64,000 nucleotides of DNA, taken from contig NZ_LILC01000023.1 of NCBI RefSeq assembly GCF_001274935.1, positions 248,001-312,000 on the forward strand, read 5' to 3'. The number at the start of each line of letters is the position of its first letter. The first letter of the stretch is position 1. The position numbers and the translations under genes are program-made. The notes under the pieces are model-generated. The model made no database searches and was not told the DNA's origin. It was given only the letters and a program-made list of their open reading frames with translations. The DNA comes from Priestia koreensis. GTDB lineage: Bacteria > Bacillota > Bacilli > Bacillales > Bacillaceae_H. Below are positions 49,690 to 59,269 of the stretch, one piece after another.

Positions 49690-49705
49690 TTGTTAACGCT
49701 TTCAA
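49690..49705. promoter_or_regulatory. cre (CcpA) site upstream of murP
   Basis: TTGTTAACGCTTTCAA matches WTGNAANCGNWWNCAW with one mismatch. It lies about 150 bp before murP, in an AT-rich leader, so glucose repression of muropeptide use is likely. Confidence 0.6.
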
Positions 49706-49717
49706 ATAATGGTATAG

Positions 49718-49750
49718 AAAAAAGCCAACAGATCACCCGCCTGATGGCTT
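49718..49750 (-). terminator. Terminator of the TspO-like gene
   Basis: AAGCCAACAG (49722-49731) pairs with CTGATGGCTT (49741-49750) with one mismatch; T-rich after it on the minus strand. Confidence 0.6.
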
Positions 49751-49755
49751 CTCGA

Positions 49756-50487
49756 TCAACGCTTTATTTTTCGTACACACTCAATTAAAATGGCAACGGC
49801 AATGGCTGCAATCGTAATCCATGCTGTTACGACAATTGACGGCATGTCTTTTTGTTCCACAATAATGGCAATATACGCCCAAACAACAACAAGCGGATAC
49901 GCGATGTCCTTGTTTTTGAACGTAAAGTAAATGGCCAGCAAACCCCCAATCACAAGCATGATCAAGGTCCATGTGAGCTGATCAAGCCCTAGCAGTGATT
50001 CCACATTTTTGTAAGTCAAAACCGTAAATATATTAACAATCGTTGCCACTGAAACCCATCCGAGGTAAATGGAAATTGGGGTACGAAGCAAAATTTTGCG
50101 TACAACTGAGTTTTGAATGATGGTATAAATCACGATAAGTGTAAGTAGAAGGGCAATAATAACAAATACGGATAGAACAATATGCCCCTTACCAAATACA
50201 ATGACCCATAGCGCATTTAAAAGTAAGTTAAGTGGAAACCATAAGCCAATCTTCTGATACACATCTCTTTCTTCGCCTGTTGTAAAAAAGGCACGAATAA
50301 TCCACACAGCAAGCAGAAGATAAATAAGACCCCAAATGGAAAAGGCGTACGGGGCAGGTTTGAATAGATAATTAATTTCCCCACTTATTCCGCCAATATT
50401 TTGTCCGACTGCCATCGTGTAATTAACGATTAACACAGCTAAAAAGACCACAACGTTTGCAATAAAAAGACCCGTTCCTTTTTTCAT
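49756..50487 (-). CDS. TspO/MBR-related tryptophan-rich membrane protein
   Basis: A 243-residue protein with about seven membrane segments, two more than classic TspO. PAPYAFSIWGLIYLLLAVW (about 44-62) and the FPLNLLLNALWVIVFGKGH segment are TspO/MBR-like. Possible role in tetrapyrrole or stress sensing; unproven. RBS AAAGGAGTG. Monocistronic. Confidence 0.7.
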   Translation of the reverse strand: MKKGTGLFIANVVVFLAVLIVNYTMAVGQNIGGISGEINYLFKPAPYAFSIWGLIYLLLAVWIIRAFFTTGEERDVYQKIGLWFPLNLLLNALWVIVFGKGHIVLSVFVIIALLLTLIVIYTIIQNSVVRKILLRTPISIYLGWVSVATIVNIFTVLTYKNVESLLGLDQLTWTLIMLVIGGLLAIYFTFKNKDIAYPLVVVWAYIAIIVEQKDMPSIVVTAWITIAAIAVAILIECVRKIKR

Positions 50488-50615
50488 CTTGTCACTCCTT
50501 TAAGTGTTTCTATTGTTTCTGTACCCTTCAAGCAATTTCGATATTCGTCGTTGAGCATACTCACCGATCTCTTTACACATATATGATGAACAAAATCAAA
50601 TTAGCCTAGCTACAT

Positions 50616-50855
50616 CTAAATTGAGTTGTTGTCGTTAACTGCCTGGCCAGTTTCTGTCTGATTTTGAACGTTTCGCTGTGAAACACGATTGCATACGCGC
50701 TGATAGACGGGCGAATAATTCCCAACTGAAAAAGCATTTCCAATTAAAATGTTATTTGCGGTATGACTTTCTTGTCGTGTCGCACCAAAATTAATGTTCG
50801 CATTCTGACTAATCGTTTGAACACAAAATCCATTAATGGTAATAAAGGGCTTCAT
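50616..50855 (-). CDS. GerPA/GerPF-family spore protein
   Basis: A 79-residue, Asn/Gln/Ser-rich protein. INGFCVQTISQNANINFGAT followed by NNILIGNAFSVGNYSP follows the GerPA/GerPF plan (short strand, polar repeats, FSVGN-like motif). Family members sit in the spore coat and help germinants pass. It is a stand-alone gene, not part of a gerPABCDEF operon. RBS AAAGGAG. Confidence 0.55.
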   Translation of the reverse strand: MKPFITINGFCVQTISQNANINFGATRQESHTANNILIGNAFSVGNYSPVYQRVCNRVSQRNVQNQTETGQAVNDNNSI

Positions 50856-51021
50856 ACTATTTCATCTCCTTTTTACTAGTGTATCGCTCGAAAAGGCTTT
50901 GGTTTGGACATCACATCATTTTCTTCTTTTATTCACCGGAACAGACCTCACTAACTTTCACACATATTTTTCTCCTACATGATGACACTAAGAAGCATAA
51001 CTTTTGTAATGAGGTGCGAAC

Positions 51022-52026
51022 ATGAATAACGACGGACGTATTGTAACCTTAACCGCTGGAGAAGTAAGTGGATTGTGGTCTGGGTATATCGGGGAAACGA
51101 TGTTACATTGTGTGATGACGAGTTTTCTATCAACTGTAGAAGACTCAAATGCTCGAACACTGCTTGAGGCGAACAAAAAACGATTAGATGAGAGGCTCGT
51201 TCGCTATCAAAAGCTGTTCGAACAAGAAGGAATGATTGCTCCTGCGGGATTTAGTGAGCAGGATGTTTTTCTAGATGCGCCTCGAATGTTTTCAGATAAG
51301 TTTTATCTCTTCTACATGAAAGAAATGGCACGAGGATCGATCATTTTGTACACGGAGGCACTGTTTGGCTCTCACCGAAGAGATCTGCGGGAATTTTTTA
51401 TTCAAAACATCGAGGAATACACAAACGTATTTAATCAAGCGATTGAATATCTATTGGAAAAAGGGATCGTAATCCGGACGCCGAGCATTCCCATTCCAAA
51501 AGAAATTCATTTCGTTCATCATCCATCTTTTTTGGGTAAAATCCGTGGTAAAAATCGTCCGGTAACTGCGCAAGAAATTAAGTCTATTTATATTAACTTG
51601 GATACAAATATGCTTGGAAAGTCGCTTATGATCGGATTCAGCCAAGCTTCCACCTCGGTCGATTTGCGCACATATCTCGTTCGAGGTCGTAAAATTGCGC
51701 ATAAACACATTGACCTCTTTATTCATACGTTAACAGATGAGGACTTGCCTTCCCCACAGCTTTGGGACCCAGAAGTAACAGAGTCTCGAATTCCACCGTT
51801 TTCTGAAAAGCTAATGCTTTATCACACAGGACTCGCAAGTGCGAGTGGTCTCGCGAATTACGGTTCTGCTCTATCGCAAATTGCTCGAAAAGATCTTTCT
51901 CTTATGTTTGCCCGCCTCTCTCTTGAAACGGCAAGATTTGCAGGAGAAGGAACGAAAATCGCAATTGAAAAAGGATGGCTTGAGCAACCTCCTCTTGCTT
52001 CAAATCGTGACTTCCTGTCATCATAA
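51022..52026 (+). CDS. DUF3231 protein, tandem four-helix domains
   Basis: A 334-residue all-helical protein made of two related halves (about 10-165 and 180-325), each ferritin-like; compare MKEMARGSIILYTEALFGSHRRD in the first with LMFARLSLETARFAGEGTKIA in the second. DUF3231 proteins are common in spore formers, with unknown role. ATG follows GAGGTG. Monocistronic. Confidence 0.78.
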   Translation: MNNDGRIVTLTAGEVSGLWSGYIGETMLHCVMTSFLSTVEDSNARTLLEANKKRLDERLVRYQKLFEQEGMIAPAGFSEQDVFLDAPRMFSDKFYLFYMKEMARGSIILYTEALFGSHRRDLREFFIQNIEEYTNVFNQAIEYLLEKGIVIRTPSIPIPKEIHFVHHPSFLGKIRGKNRPVTAQEIKSIYINLDTNMLGKSLMIGFSQASTSVDLRTYLVRGRKIAHKHIDLFIHTLTDEDLPSPQLWDPEVTESRIPPFSEKLMLYHTGLASASGLANYGSALSQIARKDLSLMFARLSLETARFAGEGTKIAIEKGWLEQPPLASNRDFLSS

Positions 52027-52059
52027 TAAAAAAGGGAGATGCAAGCGTGGCATCTCCCT
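52027..52059. terminator. Terminator between DUF3231 and hydrolase genes
   Basis: AGGGAGATGC (52033-52042) pairs with GCATCTCCCT (52050-52059); T6 on the minus strand. Confidence 0.78.
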
Positions 52060-52067
52060 CTTACCTG

Positions 52068-53597
52068 TCAGTATGGGTTGATTTCTTTACCCGTTTTTAA
52101 ATCTCTTACGCGCAGAGCATTTTGGGGCCTTTTGACATCGTGGCTTTTTGGTGCGGGCTTCTTGTTTTCCACCCAGTCTATTAACAAATCAAACGACTGA
52201 TGTGCGTAAGGAAGCAGTGGCTGCAGCTTCTTAGTTGCATCTGCGGATGGATTCCAAACTAAACTATCGACATGATTGCCACCTTCAATCATATACAGCC
52301 GGTGCAGATCCTGTTTACCCGCTCTTTTCACTAGTTTTTCATACCCTTTTGCATGGACATCTGGAAAGATGAGAGCATCCATTGTACCAGTGAAACTAAT
52401 TAACGGAACATCAATATCCCCTGTATTCGCAACCTTTTGGATGTTGTCACGCATCAATCGTTTTCTTTGCTCATAGCGATAATCTTTAAAAATCCAATCG
52501 TACGTACGATCTCGTTGCCCTGATGGCGTAAAGTTCAAATAATCACGCCAATTTAATCGGTTTGGAGCACTGGGATCAAAATGATCACGGTAAATATTGA
52601 GTGTGACAAACCAATACACCTGGTCGTGGTATGGCCAAAGGGCTTCTGATCCTTTCGGAAGACCCGCTTTGTACATATTTTTAAGCGCTTTTTCTTTGTT
52701 CTTTCCACTTCCATAAAGAGCGTCTCCTGCCGAATTTACAACCGTAGTCAACGAACTAATTAAGTTGGGTTCTTTTTCTGTCCAAAGCACCCCCTCCCAA
52801 TCGACACCTCCGTCAAATAAGCGAGGCTCCCCTGTAATCTTAAGCTTATCGTGCTCTAGAGCATAGCGTACCACATATCCTCCGTTTGAAATGCCGATTG
52901 CATAAGTAGGGATGTGATGATCCTTGTTGATGAGGTGAGAAGCGGTGTTTGATTGGTCTCTAGCTGCAATTAATTGAGACGGGTGATGGTCTTTGAGGTA
53001 ATTCTGAGCGGCCTTTGTAACCTGTCGAAAACGTTCATTCCATTCAGCCACGGAATCATCGTCATTTGCAAGTGCATTTTTGACTTTGGCTAGTGGATCG
53101 GTTGGATCTTCTTCTCCCTGCGTGCCTTTGTCAATAGCAGCAAATGCATAGCCTTTTTCTAGTACATAATCACTGAATAAAAGATCAGTGGATGTTTCAT
53201 TTCTTGTGGCTGGAATACCAGAAACGACTAGTTTCCCATTCCAATCTTCTGGGATTCGTATGATAAACTTTGCATCTTCAAACCTTCCAGAGATTTGTGT
53301 ACCTTTGATTGGTGCTGGCTTGTACACTTCATACCATCCACTCCTATCTGACTGCTGTCCCCAGTTATATGGAACAAGGCCAATATTTCCGTATAAAGTA
53401 GCTGCCTTATACTGAATTGGGTTTTTCGTAGTCAGCCAGTTTCCGTTTATTCCGTCAAAATAAGATACCTGGGTGTCTTCTGAGCCAGGAAGAATGGATG
53501 TACGTTCCTCTGCATATGCTTTTGGTTGATCTGTCATCATCGTAGTTGAAAAGAATAACGAAGAAAAAATTGTAAGCGTGACCATTTTTCTTTTCAA
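52068..53597 (-). CDS. Secreted alpha/beta hydrolase
   Basis: A 509-residue exported protein: signal peptide 1-29 (cleavage near AYA-EE), then a hydrolase with nucleophile Ser237 in GISNGGYVV, an aspartate in TGTMDALIF and a histidine in EGGNHVDS. The layout resembles 3-hydroxybutyrate-oligomer hydrolases and tannase-like esterases; the substrate is a guess. Start is a TTG ten bases after AAAGGAGGG. Confidence 0.75.
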   Translation of the reverse strand: MKRKMVTLTIFSSLFFSTTMMTDQPKAYAEERTSILPGSEDTQVSYFDGINGNWLTTKNPIQYKAATLYGNIGLVPYNWGQQSDRSGWYEVYKPAPIKGTQISGRFEDAKFIIRIPEDWNGKLVVSGIPATRNETSTDLLFSDYVLEKGYAFAAIDKGTQGEEDPTDPLAKVKNALANDDDSVAEWNERFRQVTKAAQNYLKDHHPSQLIAARDQSNTASHLINKDHHIPTYAIGISNGGYVVRYALEHDKLKITGEPRLFDGGVDWEGVLWTEKEPNLISSLTTVVNSAGDALYGSGKNKEKALKNMYKAGLPKGSEALWPYHDQVYWFVTLNIYRDHFDPSAPNRLNWRDYLNFTPSGQRDRTYDWIFKDYRYEQRKRLMRDNIQKVANTGDIDVPLISFTGTMDALIFPDVHAKGYEKLVKRAGKQDLHRLYMIEGGNHVDSLVWNPSADATKKLQPLLPYAHQSFDLLIDWVENKKPAPKSHDVKRPQNALRVRDLKTGKEINPY

Positions 53598-53777
53598 GGC
53601 GAATACCCTCCTTTACGTAAGATTATCTTCATTATACGCTCGTGATTAGCGATACACATGGGTAATATTACATTTTTTTACATTATTATTTTTTACCTGC
53701 AGGTACTTAGTAGGTAGAATTAAATGAAAAAAATAGGAAAAGCTTTAATTATTACCGATTGATAAAGGATGATATGC

Positions 53778-54251
53778 GTGGCGATCTTATTTGTGGCTTC
53801 TCTACTACTCCTATTCGGAGTTATTCTCTACTTAAGACAACAGCTAACTATCTTCGAAATAGCTGGATGCTGGTTAGTTTCACTACTGTTCATTCATATT
53901 TGGCTTGATATTTCTGGCGAAAATCTTCAGCTCATTCAACACGCGCGCACAATCCCTTTATTTGCAGCTGTTTCAATTAGTAAAGCGTTTTTATTTCCTC
54001 TTATGATCGTTACATTTATTAACTTAGCTGTTGCTCATACGCGCGTATGGCAAAAAGTTGGCTTGAGCATGATTGGCATTATAACAATTAGTATATGTGA
54101 TATTTTGCACTACCACCTTCATCTTTTTTATGCAACGGGGTGGCGTATACAATGGACCTTTGGTATTTGGACCTTCATCTTTTGTGTGACCCTATCTGTA
54201 CAACCACTATTTTATTCCTTACTTCATAAAGAAAAGCAATCATCGCTATGA
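53778..54251 (+). CDS. CBO0543-family membrane protein
   Basis: A 157-residue protein with about five membrane segments. The first ATG in frame (53769) overlaps the AAAGG of the RBS, whereas GTG 53778 is well placed, so it is chosen. Its stop overlaps the next start (ATGA), and the neighbour belongs to the same family: a tandem pair. Function unknown. Confidence 0.65.
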   Translation: MAILFVASLLLLFGVILYLRQQLTIFEIAGCWLVSLLFIHIWLDISGENLQLIQHARTIPLFAAVSISKAFLFPLMIVTFINLAVAHTRVWQKVGLSMIGIITISICDILHYHLHLFYATGWRIQWTFGIWTFIFCVTLSVQPLFYSLLHKEKQSSL

Positions 54252-54766
54252 TTTTATATCCGCCAATTCAATTCGATCAAAACGAATGGTTCATTCTTGT
54301 TTCATTACTAATCGTTGCCGCTTTATTTATTTGGCTTCCAAAGCGATTTCCACCTATTATTACGGCTCTGCTCCTTCTTTACATAGCAGCAGTTGCAATT
54401 GTTGCTGACCACGTATTAGGGGGCGCATATAAGAAAAATCTATACGACTTTCAAGACCGTGAAAAGTACGAGTGGTTTGATGTTGTGTTACAACTTTTCG
54501 TTTATCCTCTATTTGGTTACTTAGTCTATTATATATATGACATATGGCGTCAGAAAAACTGGCACACGCTTTTGTTTATCGGGCTTGCTACCCTTTTTTC
54601 AACTATTTTTGAGGGGATATCCGTATGGTTTCGTGTTTTTGTTTATACCGGGTGGCATTTGTTTTATTCTTTTTTGTTTTACTTATGCATTATACCGATC
54701 ACTATTTTCTTATTAGAAAAGATGAAGTATTACATTCAACAATATCGACAGCACGTGAAGAAATAA
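54248..54766 (+). CDS. CBO0543-family membrane protein
   Basis: A 172-residue protein with about five membrane segments (about 10-27, 33-52, 88-106, 112-130, 136-156). ADHVLGG between segments two and three and the W/F-rich SVWFRVFVYTGWHLFYSF stretch fit the family. Translationally coupled to the preceding paralogue; no own RBS is evident. Confidence 0.65.
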   Translation: MILYPPIQFDQNEWFILVSLLIVAALFIWLPKRFPPIITALLLLYIAAVAIVADHVLGGAYKKNLYDFQDREKYEWFDVVLQLFVYPLFGYLVYYIYDIWRQKNWHTLLFIGLATLFSTIFEGISVWFRVFVYTGWHLFYSFLFYLCIIPITIFLLEKMKYYIQQYRQHVKK

Positions 54767-54808
54767 GCGGGGTAGTCCTTTTCCAGCGCTGATTTCTTCA
54801 TTTTTTTA

Positions 54809-54838
54809 TTGACAGAATTCTCTTTCACCGCATAAAAT
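54809..54838 (+). promoter_or_regulatory. Promoter of tRNA-Ala
   Basis: TTGACA (54809-54814), 18 bases, TAAAAT (54833-54838), about 22 bp before the mature tRNA. Confidence 0.65.
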
Positions 54839-54859
54839 ATAGGAAGATATTTCTTTTAC

Positions 54860-54932
<73 letters not shown>

Positions 54933-54940
54933 TTACCTTG

Positions 54941-54970
54941 AAACCCGAGCGATACGTCGCTCGGGTTTTG
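54941..54970 (+). terminator. Terminator of tRNA-Ala
   Basis: AAACCCGAGCGA (54941-54952) pairs perfectly with TCGCTCGGGTTT (54957-54968), followed by TTG. Confidence 0.85.
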
Positions 54971-55012
54971 TTCATATGAATTGGTTTTTGACTAGCTAAG
55001 GAGGCGCTGAAT

Positions 55013-56626
55013 TTGAAACCATTATCGGAAGAAGCTCACCAGATTATTAACCAACTCTATCAGAAACATTCGATCTTCTTTAAGCATAACCATGATAAAG
55101 TTGAGTTAATTCAACACCTACAGCATGAAGATAACGTGAGAGTTATTCCTTTTTTGCTTCCGTTTGTTTTTCATCAAAACGCTGCTATTGCAGAAGTGAC
55201 TAAACGTACCATCCATTACATTCTTGCGCAAAGCGCTTGTAAGCAATGGATTGAACTTGAACAACTTATAAAAGAAATGAACTTCTATCATAAATGGTCG
55301 CAAACATGGGATCATCTTCTTCCCTCTCACTTACTGACTTTTCAGATAGATAACCCAGTCGATGCGACAATTTTGGGGCTTTGTAGCTTTCATCGAAACG
55401 GATACGTGCGTGAAGAAGCGGTTAAAATACTTAGCGCTCAGCCACAGGGACAAGCCATTCCGTTTTTGTTGCTGAGACTGAATGATCATATTTCGATAAC
55501 GAAAAAACGGGCTCTGCAAGGATTACGCAACAACTTACAGACTGAATTATCTCCGTATTTTGTGGATGCTATTTATTTGGTGGAGCACCTTCGCAATTAC
55601 CCAAATGTAACAGATAAAATGATTATTGACGAAATTGAATTATTGCTGCAATCAGCGTCATGCCAAACAGCCGTGCACAACGGCACCTATCATGAAGATC
55701 TGTTCACGAGACGCTTTTGTTTTCGTTTTTTTCTTCAGCACCACCAATATGATACCGAGTTTTTAACACGTGCATTACAAAACACCGATGCTCTTATTGC
55801 CCTTGGAGCAGGTGAAACGATTCTTAACCATTATGACCAATCATTTGTTTATACACGGATCAAGTCACTTTCTGTGCATAGGTATATGCCTCTTCGGAGA
55901 AAAACGTTGCATGCCATTATGGAACGCTTTCCAGATCAAGCAAAAGCATATTTAGAACACGCTTTGCTCGATCGTCACGCTTCTATCCGGGAATATGCGC
56001 GATTTTATTTACGATCGGTATTTAATCGAGAAGATTTCCACACTTTTTATGCAAGCTATTTGTCGCAACGGCCGTATGAAGAAACGTCCCCTTCCGCCAT
56101 TTTAGGTCTTGGTGAAATCGGAGCAGCGTCATGCATACCACTCATTGAACCGTTTCTTCTGCACCCTAAAGTAAAGGTACGAAAAGCAGCCGTTCGTTCA
56201 ATCGGTAGACTACATTCTTCTAATCAAACCGTATTCATACAGGCGCTTCTTGATCCTTCTCCTAGCGTTTCAAAGGAAGGAGCGAAACAGCTAATTCCGT
56301 TTTTAAACGAGGAGCTATCACATCAGCTTTGGGACTTGTTCATTAATACTTTTTCTGTGGTACGTAAAAAACGACTCTTATTGCTTTTTAAACACTCGTT
56401 GAAACGAGATTGTCTCTACTACACGATTAGAGCGCGTCAATTAAGCGAACCGCTCATTCAAGAGCTTAGTGAAGAGATCATTGTTTGGTGGTTATCACAT
56501 TATAATCGAACGTTTTTCCTTACTTTTAGCGAGGGAGAGAAAATGCGTCTACGCGAAGAAATTAAAAAAATGCCTGCTCTTACGGATGAAATGCGCCAAA
56601 TGGAATTAAAACAACTCGGGCATTAA
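55013..56626 (+). CDS. HEAT-repeat protein
   Basis: A 537-residue all-helical protein with HEAT-like repeats, clearest at about 120-180 (NGYVREEAVKILSAQPQGQA) and 360-425 (KVKVRKAAVRSIGRL, SPSVSKEGAKQLIPFL). Such solenoids bind proteins; no enzymatic site is seen. TTG start, eight bases after AAGGAGG. It lies directly behind the tRNA-Ala gene and is monocistronic. Confidence 0.75.
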   Translation: MKPLSEEAHQIINQLYQKHSIFFKHNHDKVELIQHLQHEDNVRVIPFLLPFVFHQNAAIAEVTKRTIHYILAQSACKQWIELEQLIKEMNFYHKWSQTWDHLLPSHLLTFQIDNPVDATILGLCSFHRNGYVREEAVKILSAQPQGQAIPFLLLRLNDHISITKKRALQGLRNNLQTELSPYFVDAIYLVEHLRNYPNVTDKMIIDEIELLLQSASCQTAVHNGTYHEDLFTRRFCFRFFLQHHQYDTEFLTRALQNTDALIALGAGETILNHYDQSFVYTRIKSLSVHRYMPLRRKTLHAIMERFPDQAKAYLEHALLDRHASIREYARFYLRSVFNREDFHTFYASYLSQRPYEETSPSAILGLGEIGAASCIPLIEPFLLHPKVKVRKAAVRSIGRLHSSNQTVFIQALLDPSPSVSKEGAKQLIPFLNEELSHQLWDLFINTFSVVRKKRLLLLFKHSLKRDCLYYTIRARQLSEPLIQELSEEIIVWWLSHYNRTFFLTFSEGEKMRLREEIKKMPALTDEMRQMELKQLGH

Positions 56627-56687
56627 CTCTGCCTCACTTCTCCTTACATGGTACCTTAGCTAAACGTTTAGTTAGGGATTAAATAGA

Positions 56688-56722
56688 AACAAGCGCGTAA
56701 AGGATTCCCCTGCGCGCTTGTT
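56688..56722. terminator. Terminator of the lacI-type gene
   Basis: AACAAGCGCG (56688-56697) pairs with CGCGCTTGTT (56713-56722). Works in either direction. Confidence 0.7.
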
Positions 56723-57718
56723 TTATTTCTTAATCATCACATTCAAGACGCTATCACGCTCGAGTAATTGATAATGAGAATATGTGAGTAAAGGCACTTC
56801 CTTCTCATTTACTAATCGAATCATGTGCATTGCCGCTTCTTTCCCTGCATCTTTGTAAAAGTACTTCATCGTTGTTAAAGACGGATGCATAATACTCGTT
56901 ACCTCATATCCTCCAAACCCTGTGATGGATAATTCATCTGGCACACGCAATCCCCTCTCATTCGCAGCTTTTAAAGCACCGAGAGCAATGTTATCGGTTG
57001 CTCCTACAATAACAGTAGGCGAAAATTCCTCCATAATACGTGATGTGAGCTCGAAAGCGTTCTGCATACTAAAGCCCGTTTCAAAAAAACGAATGTCCGT
57101 ATTCTCAACTTCAAGAAACGCTCGTTGAAAACCTGCTTTGCGTACTTGTCCGACCGCAATGTCTTTTTCCGATACCCCTAAGAAGGCAATCTTTCGGTGT
57201 CCCATCTCAGCAATGTATTGTCCAACCTTCATCCCTGCCTCATAATCGTTATGAACCAAACTATGGATACCTTCGTAGTGCTGTCCAATGAGCAAAAGAG
57301 GCAAATCAACTTCTTGAAAGGCCTTCAAATGAAGAGGCGTAATTTGAGTAGCAAGCAACATAATTCCTGCTACTTTTCGCCTTGAAAAGTCATAGATGCT
57401 CTCGATTTCTCGTTCAAGATTAAGATTGGTATTTGCAATCAGCATTTGATAATTCATCTCACGCAGTCCTTCATCGATCCCCATTAACGTTCTTGAAGTG
57501 GCGTAGGAGTCTAGTCTTGGCACAATCGTTCCGATCATACTCGTTCGTTTCGCTTTCAAGCTTTGTGCAAACGAATTAGGGATATAGCCTGTTTCTGAGA
57601 TCACTCGCTCAATTTTCTTTTTCGTTTTTGCACTTACAGATCCTCCATTGAGGTAGCGGGAAACCGTACTTTTTGCCACACCCGCACTCCTAGCAATATC
57701 TGCGATTGTTGTATTCAT
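56723..57718 (-). CDS. LacI-family sugar repressor
   Basis: A 331-residue regulator: helix-turn-helix at 5-25 (IADIARSAGVAKSTVSRYL), hinge around 50-60, then a periplasmic-binding-protein-like effector domain. The sequence recalls sucrose-type repressors (ScrR-like), an impression only. No sugar genes adjoin it; both flanking genes are unrelated, so its target lies elsewhere. Confidence 0.85.
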   Translation of the reverse strand: MNTTIADIARSAGVAKSTVSRYLNGGSVSAKTKKKIERVISETGYIPNSFAQSLKAKRTSMIGTIVPRLDSYATSRTLMGIDEGLREMNYQMLIANTNLNLEREIESIYDFSRRKVAGIMLLATQITPLHLKAFQEVDLPLLLIGQHYEGIHSLVHNDYEAGMKVGQYIAEMGHRKIAFLGVSEKDIAVGQVRKAGFQRAFLEVENTDIRFFETGFSMQNAFELTSRIMEEFSPTVIVGATDNIALGALKAANERGLRVPDELSITGFGGYEVTSIMHPSLTTMKYFYKDAGKEAAMHMIRLVNEKEVPLLTYSHYQLLERDSVLNVMIKK

Positions 57719-57850
57719 TCGTGTCAGCTCCGTCCTTTTAACAGTTCATTACAAGTATACACGACTTGCGTCCTGAGTAAAATAATCGTACGTGTTATCC
57801 ACTGAGATAGCTTTTTAAAAAACGAAATGTTCTGTCTTTTATTCTTATCC

Positions 57851-57908
57851 TTGACATTTTTCAGCCACTTCTTTATATTAGTTGATAGATCAATCATTGA
57901 TAGGTCAA
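57851..57908 (+). promoter_or_regulatory. SigA promoter with twin MarR-type operators
   Basis: TTGACA (57851-57856), 17 bases, TATATT (57874-57879). Two dyads follow at once, TTGATAGATCAA (57882-57893) and TTGATAGGTCAA (57897-57908), overlapping the start of transcription. Confidence 0.7.
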
Positions 57909-57952
57909 TTATTAACTCATCAACTTTTAGATAGTTAAAAGGAGAGGTATTG

Positions 57953-58387
57953 TTGTCCCATACATGCTCTAAAGAAATGGCGATTTTATATCATTTTTAT
58001 GAATTAAATAAACAAGTCACTCAGAAATTTGAACGTTGTACGGGAATGGGACAATCGCGACTTGATTTGCTTCATCACTTATATGAAGTCGATGAAATTA
58101 GTCAATCAGCCCTCCAAAAAGACGTTAAAATTGATAGTGCAGCCATCACCAGACACTTAAAACACCTTGAGGGAATTGAAATGATTTCAAGGAGAAAAAA
58201 TCCAGACGACAACCGCGTTACGTTTGTCAGACTAACGACTAAAGGTCGTCAACAGATTCTTTCTTACCGAAGTGAGCGAGCTCGATTTTTAGAAAACATG
58301 TTGCAAGATTTTAGTAACGATGAGCGTTCTACCCTTTTATCCATGTTAGATCGCATAATAGACAATGTATCTCAAATTGAGTCTTGA
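57953..58387 (+). CDS. MarR-family regulator
   Basis: A 144-residue winged-helix repressor: QSALQKDVKIDSAAITRHLKHLE is the recognition region (about 50-75), then RRKNPDDNRVTFVRLT is the wing. Cys4 and Cys25 (numbered from this start) may sense electrophiles or thiol stress, as in MhqR/YodB-like proteins (inference). Two in-frame TTGs follow AAAAGGAG; the second (57953) has the better spacing. Operon with the nitroreductase. Confidence 0.82.
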   Translation: MSHTCSKEMAILYHFYELNKQVTQKFERCTGMGQSRLDLLHHLYEVDEISQSALQKDVKIDSAAITRHLKHLEGIEMISRRKNPDDNRVTFVRLTTKGRQQILSYRSERARFLENMLQDFSNDERSTLLSMLDRIIDNVSQIES

Positions 58388-58447
58388 CCTTCTTATCACC
58401 TCAATGTTTGATAGTCATCTTAGTACACATGAAGGAGAGATTAATTT

Positions 58448-59086
58448 ATGAATATCAACAAACCGTCAAATGACTTTAATGAAGTAGTAAAAGGACGTCG
58501 TTCTGTAAAAGTATACGATCCAAAAGTAAAAATCAGCCGTGAGGAAATGGAAGAAATCATCATGGAAGCAACGCTTGCTCCTTCTTCTGTTAACATGCAA
58601 CCATGGCGCTTTCTTATTATCGACAGCCCAGAGGCAAAAGCAAAGCTTGCTCCACTTGCACGCTTCAACCAAGAACAAGTTGAAACATCTGCAGCAGTGA
58701 TCGCTATCTTTGGTGATCTTAAAGCAGACGAAAACGTGGATCATATCTACGAGCAAATGGTCGCACATGGCTATATGCCACAAGACGTAAAAGATATGCA
58801 GCTTGGTAAAATTAAAGCATATTACGACAACATGCCTCACCAAGTAAATTTAGAAACAGCTCTAATTGACGCTGGTCTTGTAACAATGCAATTAATGCTT
58901 GTTGCTCGTGCACATGGATATGAAACAAATCCAATTGGTGGTTACGAAAAAGATCAAATCGCTGACGTATTTGGTATTGATAAAGAACGCCATGCACCGG
59001 TTATGCTTCTTTCAATTGGGAAAGGTACAAAAGAAGGTTACCCTTCATACCGCCTTCCATTCGAAAAGATTGCTCAATTTAGATAA
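58448..59086 (+). CDS. Nitroreductase-family flavoprotein (MhqN/YodC-like)
   Basis: A 212-residue FMN enzyme. RRSVKVYDPKVKIS at the start and APSSVNMQPWRF are FMN-binding signatures; GLVTMQLMLVARAHGYETNPIGGY and the C-terminal SIGKG complete the fold. Likely NAD(P)H-dependent reduction of quinones or nitro compounds. It is 60 bp downstream of the marR gene, with RBS GAAGGAG. Confidence 0.87.
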   Translation: MNINKPSNDFNEVVKGRRSVKVYDPKVKISREEMEEIIMEATLAPSSVNMQPWRFLIIDSPEAKAKLAPLARFNQEQVETSAAVIAIFGDLKADENVDHIYEQMVAHGYMPQDVKDMQLGKIKAYYDNMPHQVNLETALIDAGLVTMQLMLVARAHGYETNPIGGYEKDQIADVFGIDKERHAPVMLLSIGKGTKEGYPSYRLPFEKIAQFR

Positions 59087-59088
59087 GC

Positions 59089-59123
59089 AAAAAAACTCCA
59101 ATGATTTCCATTGGAGTTTTTTT
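59089..59123 (+). terminator. Terminator of the marR-nitroreductase operon
   Basis: Fifteen-bp perfect arms (59089-59103 with 59109-59123), AAACTCCAATG type, ending in T7. Confidence 0.9.
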
Positions 59124-59228
59124 ATGTGAACACGGAGGCACATTGAAATCAGTCAAGACCATTATTACTTTCCACTCACCTTTTGCTTCACTGCTACAGG
59201 CTTAATCTCTGATTGCAAATCCCCATAA

Positions 59229-59269
59229 AAAATAGACGAAACTCTCCTTAAGAGAATTTCGTCTATTTT
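59229..59269. terminator. Terminator of the small membrane gene
   Basis: AAAATAGACGAAA (59229-59241) pairs with TTTCGTCTATTTT (59257-59269), with inner CTCT/AGAG. Confidence 0.8.

Noticed and set aside
56660..56671. LacI-type dyad CTAAACGTTTAG
   Set aside because: It lies downstream of both flanking genes, where it has no promoter to control; probably chance.
59134..59210. 20-codon ORF after GGAGG following the nitroreductase
   Set aside because: Very short, TTG start, lies after a strong terminator and has no visible promoter.
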